From: CAWIVH01 sp963839475 | Lineage (GTDB): Bacteria; Acidobacteriota; UBA6911 | NCBI GenBank assembly: GCA_963839475.1 | Contig: CAWIVH010000013.1 | Coordinates: forward strand, 945,715-1,009,714 | Direction: 5' to 3' | Length of the DNA stretch: 64,000 nucleotides | Shown here: in pieces, positions 43,926 through 51,538 of the stretch | How the letters are laid out: each line of letters opens with the position of its first letter | Position numbering within the stretch: the stretch's first letter is position 1 | Made by a program: the position numbers and the translations under genes | The notes under the pieces: generated by a model | What the model saw: the letters and a program-made list of their open reading frames with translations, nothing else | The model's database searches: none | What the model was told of the DNA's origin: nothing

Positions 43926-45344
43926 ATGCCGATATCCACCCTTGTTCTGCTTGGATATGCCGTTTTGCTCCTTGCCCTGGGTGCCCTTCTTTCTCGCGGC
44001 GTTAAACACTCGAGCCAGTTTTTTATCGCTGGAAGGGGGCTGGGACCTGGGCTGATATTTTCAACCCTGCTCGCGGCGAATATCGGCGCCGGCTCGACCG
44101 TCGGGGCCTCCGGCCTTGCCTACCGGGAAGGGCTTTCTGCCTGGTGGTGGGTCGGTTCTGCGGGGATAGGTTCAGCCATTCTTGGATTTTCTGTCGGACC
44201 GCGGATCTGGCATGTTGCGCGCGAGCACAATTTGTACACGGTTGGCGACTACCTGGAACTGCGCTACAACCGTGCCGTTCGTGACCTTGCGGCCCTCTTA
44301 CTCTGGATGGGTTCGCTGGTGATCCTTGCCGGGCAGTTTATAGCGATCGCCTGGATACTCTATGTCACCTTGGGAACCAGCAAGCCGCTGGGCTGTGCCC
44401 TCGCCGCTTTGGTCACCACCGCCTATTTTGCCGCCGGCGGGCTTCACGCATCGGCAAGAGTCAATGTGCTGCAGCTCGCGGTCAAACTGGCAGGTTTCAG
44501 CCTGGCCCTGTGCTTTCTTTGGTTTGCCGGTCATTCTTGGCCCTGGTTGAAATCTGCGGTGACGGATCCCGGGCTGCCTCCGGGCTATTGGAGTTTCGGC
44601 GGCGCCGGTGCTCCCTCGATCCTGAACTACATTTGCATGCTTGCACCCTCATTCCTGGTGTCTCCCGGCATTCTGCAAAAGCTATTCGGGGCTCGGGACG
44701 CCAGATCGGTGCGTATCGGAGTGGCATTGAACGCAGCTGGATTGTTCCTCTTTGCCATCGTTCCGGTGCTTATGGGCCTGATTGCCAAAGCCGGTTACCC
44801 GCACCTGGCCAATAGCGAACTGGCGCTTCCGACCCTGGTAATGCATGAGCTTCCGTGGTGGCTCGGAGGCCTGCTTCTTGGGGCCATTTTGTCGGCCGAG
44901 CTCAGCGCTGCCGACGCGGTTCTCTTCATGCTGACCACATCCTTGAGCCGCGACCTTTACCAGCGACGCCTGCGGCCCGATGCCGGGGAAACCGGGCTGA
45001 TGCAAGCAGCCAGGGCAACAGCGGTATTTTGCGGCCTGCTGGCTGCGGGCCTCGGCATCGTGATCCCGAACGTGATTTCCGCATTGTCGCTGTTCTATAC
45101 ACTTCTGACTGCAGCATTTTTCCTGCCCGTGGTCGCAGGCCTCTACTGGGAAAAGGTGACGGCACGTGCCATGTTTTTTGCGATGGTCGTTTCGCTTCTG
45201 GTCTGCTTCGCGTGCGCCGCGTTCCCATCGGGTGGCGGATTCCTCGGCCTGCCGCCCACCGCCCTGGGCATCCTTGCCGGTACCGCCATTCTCGCCGGAG
45301 ATGCCTTTATTCCGCGGGGATCAATCTCACGGCGCGGAGATTAA
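43926..45344 (+). CDS. Sodium:solute symporter (SSS family)
   Basis: A 472-residue membrane protein of the SSS family with about 13 helices. Signature regions include SSQFFIAGRGLGPGLIFSTL (the SSF N-terminal FxxGRxL motif), AANIGAGSTVGASGLAYREG (sodium site on TM1), and YTVGDYLELRYNRAVRDLA. It takes up a solute (sugar, proline or carboxylate) with Na+. ATG 43926 has no strong binding site; GTG 43917 is an alternative. Its 3' end overlaps that of the convergent GH29 gene by 38 bp, so both transcripts read into each other. Context suggests a sugar or amino acid substrate. Confidence 0.88.
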   Translation: MPISTLVLLGYAVLLLALGALLSRGVKHSSQFFIAGRGLGPGLIFSTLLAANIGAGSTVGASGLAYREGLSAWWWVGSAGIGSAILGFSVGPRIWHVAREHNLYTVGDYLELRYNRAVRDLAALLLWMGSLVILAGQFIAIAWILYVTLGTSKPLGCALAALVTTAYFAAGGLHASARVNVLQLAVKLAGFSLALCFLWFAGHSWPWLKSAVTDPGLPPGYWSFGGAGAPSILNYICMLAPSFLVSPGILQKLFGARDARSVRIGVALNAAGLFLFAIVPVLMGLIAKAGYPHLANSELALPTLVMHELPWWLGGLLLGAILSAELSAADAVLFMLTTSLSRDLYQRRLRPDAGETGLMQAARATAVFCGLLAAGLGIVIPNVISALSLFYTLLTAAFFLPVVAGLYWEKVTARAMFFAMVVSLLVCFACAAFPSGGGFLGLPPTALGILAGTAILAGDAFIPRGSISRRGD

Positions 45345-47232
45345 TCGCCCTCCAGCTCGATTCATCCTTGGAGCGCACCGCTATTGTCATCAAGCCGGCC
45401 TTCGGGATCGCCACAATTCCGGCGTCGCAGCTCTGGAATTTCTCCCAATCCCCTGTCTGGACCGCTTTCCCGCTGAGCTTGCTTCCCTCGATCTCAACAA
45501 TAAACTCCCCGCCGGGATGAGGAGTTGCCAGGTCGAGATAGACCTGGTATCTTCCGGGCTTTTCTACCTGTACTTTCCATGATGCCCACTCGCCCGGCTT
45601 ATTCCAGGAGCCTATGTTGGCGCGATTCCTCTTGGATTCAATTCCGATCTTGTCGCCGTGAAGTTCGGCATCGAGGGCGTCGAGCCTGTAGGATCCTTTA
45701 TTGTCGGCCTGGACAATGATCGGCTCCTCCACCACTGGAGCCGGTTTGAGTCCCATTCCGGAGATTTTGATTGCTGCCGTGTACTCGCTTACCCTGGTGG
45801 GGGGCAGACTGACCTGCAACCCCTCCGACGTCTGTTTCCATTCCAGTTTTGCGCTCGATCCCAACAGAGATACATTCGTGATTTTGCCCGCAGGCTGGGC
45901 GAGGGTTCTCACCAGCAGCCGGCTGTCGGAAGGCCAGCCCAGAGCGATGGCGTACAGTGTGCTGCCTTTGGTAGTGAATCGGATGTCCTTGGAGCTGTAT
46001 TTGAAGTCCTCCTTGAAGCTGCCGCCCCGCGTCCTTACCTGGCCTTCGCCGTAAACCAGCCAGGGCCGGCTGGCATAAATGGCCTCCGCGTGAACCGCAT
46101 TCCAGCGGGCCAGGTCGCCCAGCATTTGTTCCACTTCAGGATCCAGCGAACCGTCCGGGCGCTGAACCACGTTCAGGAGTAGGTTGCCGTTTTTGCTGAC
46201 GTTATCGACAAGCATGTGAATCACCCAGCTCACCGGCCGGAATTTCCAGTTGCGGTTGTAGTACCAGTCCCCGATCGAGGTGTCGGTCTGCCAGGAGTAA
46301 GGGTCGACTTTGGGCATGATGCCGCGTTCCAGGTCTTCGACCCAGCGGCCATCGGATTTTTGCTTGCAGGTATAAACCGCTTCATTCTTTCCTCCGTGGC
46401 GCGCGGCGTTTTCGTTGTAGAAGTGGGCGATCATGCTGAGACCGACCGTGTTGCCGAAGGGGACGCCGCCGTCGGTGTAAAGCAGGTCCGGGTGGTAGTT
46501 GTCGACCAGTTCCTTGATCTCGTCATACCACTGCTGGTGCCATTTGGGATTTTTGCTGTACCAATCCTTGTCTCCGGGGTCGGCTGGAAAATGGTAAAGA
46601 TCCTGCCATTTTGGATCGGCGCCGTCGTAAGGCACGCCGGCTTTGGGGCCTTCCTTGTCGGCGCGATGACTGCTTTGAAACCAGGTGAAGCTGGCCCCGA
46701 GATGTTCGGAGACGCCGAATTTCAGGCCGTATTTCTGAGCCGCCTTCTGCCATTCACCGACCACGTCCCGTTTCGGTCCCATTTCCACAGAATTCCACTT
46801 GTGGAGCTTCGAATTCCAGAGGAAGAAATTATCGTGGTGCGACCCCATGCTGACGAAATATTTGGCGCCGGCTTTCTGGTAGAGCTGCATGAGCCTGTCC
46901 GGATCCCACTTTTCTGCCTTCCAGAGCGGGATAATGTCTTTATAGCCGAACTGGGATGGATGCCCGTAATTTTCGAGATGGTATTTATAGTGCTTGTTGC
47001 CGGGCTCGTACATCCCGCGTGCATACCAGTCTCCATCCATGGGAACAGCCTGGGGACCCCAATGTGCCCAGATGCCGAATTTGGCATCGCGAAACCATTC
47101 GGGGGCCTGGTACTGCTTGAGAGATTCCATTTCCGGTTTGAAGGGGCCGTTTGCCATCGGCAGATTCAGCTTGTCTTCGGCAGCAAGGGCAACCCCGATC
47201 ATCAAAAGAAGAATTCCAATCAGTTTTTTCAT
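45307..47232 (-). CDS. Secreted GH29 alpha-L-fucosidase
   Basis: A 641-residue enzyme with a signal peptide (MKKLIGILLLMIGVALAAED). The GH29 catalytic barrel spans about 35-400: WFRDAKFGIWAHWGPQAVPM, YFVSMGSHHDNFFLWNSKLH, GLKFGVSEHLG, and the nucleophile region HPDLLYTDGGVPFG (Asp in YTDGG). A beta-sandwich fucosidase domain follows. The last 130 residues form a CBM6/35-like module (GEWASWKVQVEKPGRYQVYL). It releases terminal alpha-L-fucose from glycans in the periplasm or outside. The start has GAGGAAATT upstream. Together with the sulfatase 6 kb away it points to breakdown of fucose-containing, possibly sulfated polysaccharides. Confidence 0.93.
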   Translation of the reverse strand: MKKLIGILLLMIGVALAAEDKLNLPMANGPFKPEMESLKQYQAPEWFRDAKFGIWAHWGPQAVPMDGDWYARGMYEPGNKHYKYHLENYGHPSQFGYKDIIPLWKAEKWDPDRLMQLYQKAGAKYFVSMGSHHDNFFLWNSKLHKWNSVEMGPKRDVVGEWQKAAQKYGLKFGVSEHLGASFTWFQSSHRADKEGPKAGVPYDGADPKWQDLYHFPADPGDKDWYSKNPKWHQQWYDEIKELVDNYHPDLLYTDGGVPFGNTVGLSMIAHFYNENAARHGGKNEAVYTCKQKSDGRWVEDLERGIMPKVDPYSWQTDTSIGDWYYNRNWKFRPVSWVIHMLVDNVSKNGNLLLNVVQRPDGSLDPEVEQMLGDLARWNAVHAEAIYASRPWLVYGEGQVRTRGGSFKEDFKYSSKDIRFTTKGSTLYAIALGWPSDSRLLVRTLAQPAGKITNVSLLGSSAKLEWKQTSEGLQVSLPPTRVSEYTAAIKISGMGLKPAPVVEEPIIVQADNKGSYRLDALDAELHGDKIGIESKRNRANIGSWNKPGEWASWKVQVEKPGRYQVYLDLATPHPGGEFIVEIEGSKLSGKAVQTGDWEKFQSCDAGIVAIPKAGLMTIAVRSKDESSWRAINLRAVRLIPAE

Positions 47233-47429
47233 CTGAATTTCCTCCTGCCAAAGGCACGGTGATTTTTAACGCCTAGAATTGCAGAAATGTTCCGCAAGGC
47301 CAACTTTTATCTTTTGAGGCTATTCAAAACTCACCGCAAATGCCTGGAAGAGCTCGGGAGCTGCGTCGCTGGTTTCACCGCGGAATCAATGATTCATTCT
47401 GTTATTTCTATTGTGGTATAAGGTGAAGC

Positions 47430-47711
47430 ATGACGGCGAAGGCGGTTCACATCATCGTGCACGGCAGGGTCCAGGGCGTAGGTTTCCGCTATTATGTCAG
47501 GAACACCGCTGCCCGATTCAGTCTTGGCGGCAATGTCCGGAACTGCGATGATGGGACCGTTGAAATCGTTGCGGAAGGCAATGCCCGCCGTCTGCTGGAT
47601 TTCATCCGTGAAATTGAGCGGGGACCGGCACTGGCCCGCGTAGAACGGCTGGACGTACATGACATTCCGGCTGAAGGCAATTATTCGACATTCCATATCG
47701 AAGGATGGTAG
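47430..47711 (+). CDS. acyP: Acylphosphatase
   Basis: A 93-residue acylphosphatase, which hydrolyses carboxyl-phosphate bonds. The phosphate-binding loop and catalytic Arg are in HGRVQGVGFRYY, and the catalytic Asn is in GGNVRNCDDGTVE. Length and order are normal. The 3' end lies directly against the apt start (the apt frame can begin inside it at ATG 47705), so the two are cotranscribed. Confidence 0.95.
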   Translation: MTAKAVHIIVHGRVQGVGFRYYVRNTAARFSLGGNVRNCDDGTVEIVAEGNARRLLDFIREIERGPALARVERLDVHDIPAEGNYSTFHIEGW

Positions 47712-47713
47712 AA

Positions 47714-48229
47714 ATGGATCACCTCAAGACGGTTATTCGAGAAGTACCCGACTGGCCCAAGAAGGGCATTCTTTTTTATGACATAACCACTCTCCTTAAG
47801 AATGCAGGTGCCTTTCGCGAGGTGATCGACGGGCTTGTTGCCCTTTACAGCGATAAAAAGATCGACCTTGTTTTGGGAATTGAAGCCCGCGGCTTCATTT
47901 TCGCTCCCGCCGTTGCCCACGGGCTAGGGGCAGGTTTTGTGCCGGTACGCAAACCGGGGAAGCTCCCTTCAGCGACTTTCAAAGTCACTTATGATCTCGA
48001 GTATGGATCGGACTCCCTTGAAATCCATCAGGATGCCATTGCCCCCGGACAGCGGGTATTGATACTGGACGATCTCATCGCAACCGGTGGAACCGCAAAA
48101 GCGGTGGCACAGATGGTGGAAAAAATGGGCGGTGTCGTGGTCGGTCTGGGATTTGTCGTTGAGCTGGATTTTCTTCACGGAAGAGAGAAGCTGGCAAATT
48201 TCGAAGTTACGAGCCTTCTGAAATATTGA
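47714..48229 (+). CDS. apt: Adenine phosphoribosyltransferase
   Basis: A 171-residue type I phosphoribosyltransferase that salvages adenine to AMP using PRPP. Key parts: DHLKTVIREVPDWPKKGILF, the base-specific GIEARGFIFAPAVA, VRKPGKLP, the flexible loop YDLEYGSDSLEIH, and the PRPP site VLILDDLIATGGTAKA. ATG 47714 fits the family N-terminus; ATG 47705 would add three residues. It follows acyP with 2 bp between. Confidence 0.96.
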   Translation: MDHLKTVIREVPDWPKKGILFYDITTLLKNAGAFREVIDGLVALYSDKKIDLVLGIEARGFIFAPAVAHGLGAGFVPVRKPGKLPSATFKVTYDLEYGSDSLEIHQDAIAPGQRVLILDDLIATGGTAKAVAQMVEKMGGVVVGLGFVVELDFLHGREKLANFEVTSLLKY

Positions 48230-48275
48230 TGGGCCCCGACTCCAGGTCTCGATCCTGCAGACCATGTGAAAGACG

Positions 48276-49247
48276 ATGCGCGATAAGGCCTATTTGACTG
48301 GTTTCCTGCTGATCGCAGGCCTGTTGATCTACCTGGGGCACGATGAAATCCGGCAATCGGTCGTTCTGTCCTGGGCTCTGACCTTCGGCGGTTCGACCAC
48401 GGCCGCGGTGCTGGCGCTGGTGCTCTATCGGCTGCAGAGTGCCCTGCGCCAGAGCCGCCATGAGCTTGCGCGCAAAGAGGCGGAACTGGAATTCGCCCGG
48501 ACGGTCCAGCAGGCGCTTTTCCCGCGTGAACTGCCTTCCCGCGGGGGACTGGAATTCTCCGCGGTATGCATCGCCGCGGCGGGGATCAGCGGCGACTATT
48601 ACGACGTCCTTTATCTGGCAGACGGAAGAATCATTTTCGCGATAGCCGATATCAGCGGCAAGGGGATTTCAGCCGCCATCCTGATGTCCAACCTCCAGGC
48701 GTTCCTGCGCGTCGTCGCCTCCGGCGGAGATGATCCCCGCCAAGTATGCAGCCGTTTGAACCGGCATTTGCACCAGGTCACGGACGCCGCCCGCTTCGCC
48801 ACCATGTTTTATGGCGAGTGGCACCCGGCGACCGGCGTTCTCTGCTACGTGAACGCCGGACACAATTCCCCGTACCTGATCGGCGCATCTGGAACGCGAT
48901 TGCTCCACACCGGCGGGATCCCCATCGGGATACTGCCCGATTTCGAATATGAGGCGAGCGAGGTGCGGATGGTGCCGGGTGACCTGCTGGTCTTATACTC
49001 CGACGGGATTACCGAGGCGGGCGCCCGCTCCGGGAAGGAATACGGCGAAAAACGTTTCCGGGCAACCGTGGAGGCCATGAGATCCCGCTCGCTGGATGAG
49101 ATCCGTCAAAGGGTCCTGTCCGATGTCCGGGACTGGTCCCCCGAGGAAATCGAAGATGACGTAACGCTGTTCATGATACGAGCGGCAGGTAGGGAAGCAG
49201 GGGTGCTGGGAGCTGTGGAAGCTTCGGAAGCGAAGCATCTTTCATGA
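48276..49247 (+). CDS. Membrane-anchored PP2C/SpoIIE-type (RsbU-like) phosphatase
   Basis: A 323-residue protein. Two N-terminal helices (TGFLLIAGLLIYLGH, then WALTFGGSTTAAVLALVLYR) are followed by a coiled-coil linker (LRQSRHELARKEAELEFART) and a SpoIIE/PP2C domain with metal-binding residues in GDYYDV, ADISGKG, SDGITEA and EDDVT. Such phosphatases dephosphorylate anti-sigma-factor antagonists in partner-switching cascades. No RsbV/RsbW homologues lie nearby, so its substrate is elsewhere. It starts 47 bp after apt; the next gene follows after 28 bp. Confidence 0.9.
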   Translation: MRDKAYLTGFLLIAGLLIYLGHDEIRQSVVLSWALTFGGSTTAAVLALVLYRLQSALRQSRHELARKEAELEFARTVQQALFPRELPSRGGLEFSAVCIAAAGISGDYYDVLYLADGRIIFAIADISGKGISAAILMSNLQAFLRVVASGGDDPRQVCSRLNRHLHQVTDAARFATMFYGEWHPATGVLCYVNAGHNSPYLIGASGTRLLHTGGIPIGILPDFEYEASEVRMVPGDLLVLYSDGITEAGARSGKEYGEKRFRATVEAMRSRSLDEIRQRVLSDVRDWSPEEIEDDVTLFMIRAAGREAGVLGAVEASEAKHLS

Positions 49248-49275
49248 AAACCAGTGATGTCGGACGGAGATTGAT

Positions 49276-49767
49276 ATGAAGATCGGACAACACGGAATGC
49301 GCGATCATCTGCGCCTGCTGGTCCCGATGTTCACCCTGATCGCGGGGGTTTGGATCCTTCGCATGATCCTGTCGGCCGCCGATTCTCCTTTCTGGCTGAT
49401 CCGCGTCACGAGCGTTACCACTGCAACCTCGGCTGCCATGCTTCTGGCTGTCCTCGTGCTCCATGCCCGCCGTTTTGGCGGCTATGCCAGCGTGGTCGTG
49501 CTGGCCTTTTTCCTGAACCTCTGGTCCCAGTTTTTGATCATCGCGGCTATCATTTTTTCAGTTTGGACGGGAACCCAGAATATCTATGCGGCGCCCGAGT
49601 TTTCCTTTCAGGGCAACGATCCGTCGCATCTGCGGCATATTTATGCGCACCTGACTTTTGGCGTAGGTACCGGAACTCTGGTCGGGGCGGCTTTCGGCAG
49701 CCTCCTGCTGAAAATCCTGCGGTTCCTGCTTCCGAACAGTTCAGCCGCCGGACCTGCCAAACAGTGA
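49276..49767 (+). CDS. Hypothetical four-helix membrane protein
   Basis: A 163-residue protein with about four hydrophobic helices (LLVPMFTLIAGVWILRMIL, VTTATSAAMLLAVLVLHARR, VVVLAFFLNLWSQFLIIAAI, GTGTLVGAAFGSLLLKILRF). No family recognised. ATG 49276 follows CGGAGATTGAT. It follows the phosphatase by 28 bp and may be its membrane partner (inference only). Confidence 0.7.
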   Translation: MKIGQHGMRDHLRLLVPMFTLIAGVWILRMILSAADSPFWLIRVTSVTTATSAAMLLAVLVLHARRFGGYASVVVLAFFLNLWSQFLIIAAIIFSVWTGTQNIYAAPEFSFQGNDPSHLRHIYAHLTFGVGTGTLVGAAFGSLLLKILRFLLPNSSAAGPAKQ

Positions 49768-49826
49768 TCGATAGGATCTTCGCGGTCTTGGGGGCCTCTC
49801 CGGAAACTTGGAACGCTCGAGAGATT

Positions 49827-49898
49827 GAACCGCGAAGGCCGCGAAGACCAACATATTTATAAACAAAACCTTGGTGGTCTTGGTGGGCTTTGCGGTTC
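49827..49898 (+). repeat. REP-like hairpin, copy 1
   Basis: Left arm GAACCGCGAAGGCCGCGAAG-ACC and right arm GGTCTTGGTGGGCTTTGCGG-TTC pair at about 19 of 23 positions around an A/T-rich loop. A relative lies at 63247-63316. Confidence 0.6.
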
Positions 49899-50002
49899 GA
49901 TTGGATTTGCGGTCTTTGCCGCAAGGGGATGATTCCCGCCGTGCGCAAGTCCAAGTTTCTTTTCTCAATAAACTACAGCATGGGGCAAGGCCTTAGCGGT
50001 TT

Positions 50003-50971
50003 CTAGAGGGGCATCTCCAGGAATTCGCGCACGGCCTGCAGGAAAGGCCCAGGCGATTCCTCATGCGGTGCGTGACCGGCATCCTGGATCAGCGCCAGAT
50101 GGGCATGGGCGATTTCGGCAGTCATCCGGATAATGCTCTTCGTGTCCGCAATGGTGTCTTTCTCTCCGGCGATGATCAGGGTCGGCATCGGCAGATTTTT
50201 AGGCAGTCCCCCCTTGTCGGCGCTCTCGGATGCCCTGGCCAGTTCCCAGAATCCGCGGTCCCAGTCATTGGCCCGGAAAATCAACTCAAAATCCCGGATC
50301 ATTTCGGCAGGTATCTCATCGGGATGCAGCCACGATCCTTGGACGATCTCCTCGAGCTGCCGCGCAACCCGGCTGCGGAGTAAAACCGGCCCGAGCCGCT
50401 TCATTTGCGGGGTTCCCATGAACAGGCGCTGCCAGCCCGGGCGGCCCGTGCGCGGGGGATGAGGCCCCACCAGAATGAGCCTTTCTACCATGGCGGGTCG
50501 TGACGCTGCCATCATCGCTGCGATCCTTGCACCCATGCCATGGCCGATCAACGTCGCCTGCTCGATCCCGAGTGCTTCCATGAAGCGAATCGCCATTTCG
50601 GCCTGGGCTCTGCTTCCGTAGGGGCTGAGCCCTTTCCATTCCCCTGGCATGGGTCTGGATGTGAGCCCGAAGCCAGGGCGGTCATAGGCCAGGGCGCCGC
50701 CAAGATCTGCGAGTTGCTCGAAGACGCGCCCCCAGCTGTACAGAGTACGCAAGTAACCGTGCAGCAGAACAAAAATAGGTTTTCGGTTCCCGCTGCGCCG
50801 GAATCTCAGGTTGACCCCTCCGATCGTCATGTATGAGCAATCCGGCCCGGCCAGCGACTCGGGGGGGACCGTGTTTTCGAGTGCGGGCAGAGGGACGATC
50901 AAAGGGGCCGTGATCCCGGCCATCGCCACTGTTCCGGCTACCACCCCGATTTTACGCAATAGCTGCTTCAT
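50003..50971 (-). CDS. Alpha/beta-hydrolase fold protein with nucleophile Ser replaced by Gly
   Basis: A 322-residue exported or membrane-anchored protein (N-terminal hydrophobic segment GVVAGTVAMAGITAPLIVPL). The alpha/beta-hydrolase core is clear: oxyanion strand FVLLHGYLRTLYSWG, GALAYDRPGFGLT, the nucleophile elbow region LIGHGMGARIAAMMA, catalytic acid IIAGEKDTIAD, and catalytic His IQDAGHAPHEESP. The elbow should read G-x-S-x-G; here it is G-H-G-M-G, with GGC in place of a serine codon (one base from AGC). The protein may be a non-hydrolytic family member. ATG 50971 follows GAGG; ATG 50989 would add six residues. Confidence 0.85.
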   Translation of the reverse strand: MKQLLRKIGVVAGTVAMAGITAPLIVPLPALENTVPPESLAGPDCSYMTIGGVNLRFRRSGNRKPIFVLLHGYLRTLYSWGRVFEQLADLGGALAYDRPGFGLTSRPMPGEWKGLSPYGSRAQAEMAIRFMEALGIEQATLIGHGMGARIAAMMAASRPAMVERLILVGPHPPRTGRPGWQRLFMGTPQMKRLGPVLLRSRVARQLEEIVQGSWLHPDEIPAEMIRDFELIFRANDWDRGFWELARASESADKGGLPKNLPMPTLIIAGEKDTIADTKSIIRMTAEIAHAHLALIQDAGHAPHEESPGPFLQAVREFLEMPL

Positions 50972-51494
50972 GAAATCCTCAAGCCCCATACTGCCCTTTC
51001 ACTGCCGCAAATGCAACAGCCAGACCGGCCGATGGAACCGAATTTGCATTTTGTTTTTTCGGCCAAAAGGCGTGCTATACTGGCCCGGTCAAAGGCATTA
51101 GACGGAGAACACGGTCTTAGCTGATCTATTAACAAAACTTTAGGCTGCTCCGATGCAGGGGGAATAGAAACCGGTTGAACGTCCATGCGGTTGAAGCTGC
51201 TCCGATTCGCGGGTTGTTGGACGGGTTGGATAAAACGGCTTCATATTTTTCCTAAGCCAGTTTCGGCAGGCATAGCTTTTACCGCATCCCAATCCGCGTT
51301 CCGTAGAAAATTCCTTTCTAGTTCCTCTTCCTCTGAGCGGCCGGCAGTGCTGCGCCGGCCTCAAGTCCGAAGCAACCCTGAGTCTGCCGGACTTCCGGGC
51401 CCTGCAGGTCCCCGCGGCAAGGCGAATTGCGCCGCAGTGTTGTTGGGTCTTGAATGCTGCTGCCCGGAATTGGTTAGGGCGGCGTGATCCCAGC
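50972..51494. other. Long upstream region of the hox operon
   Basis: About 520 bp between the hydrolase start and the hox regulatory palindromes. No gene. One small hairpin GGCCGGC-N8-GCCGGCC at 51339-51360. Promoters for both divergent units must lie here but cannot be placed with confidence. Confidence 0.4.
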
Positions 51495-51529
51495 CGGTTC
51501 GGGAAAAGTTTCCGAACCGTTCCGAACGG
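51495..51529 (+). promoter_or_regulatory. Overlapping palindromes before hoxF
   Basis: Palindrome 1 (51495-51519): CGGTTCGG-GAAAAGTTT-CCGAACCG. Palindrome 2 (51517-51529): CCGTTC-C-GAACGG. They share 51517-51519, so only one can form at a time in RNA, and the second touches the hoxF ribosome-binding site (GGGAGG, 51528-51533). This suits either an operator pair or a translational switch. Confidence 0.5.
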
Positions 51530-51538
51530 GAGGCTGAA

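Noticed and set aside
46216..47262. 348-codon plus-strand frame rich in Val/Phe
   Set aside because: Lies fully antisense to the GH29 fucosidase, whose catalytic motifs are clear; the hydrophobic look is the mirror of Asp/Asn/Lys codons.
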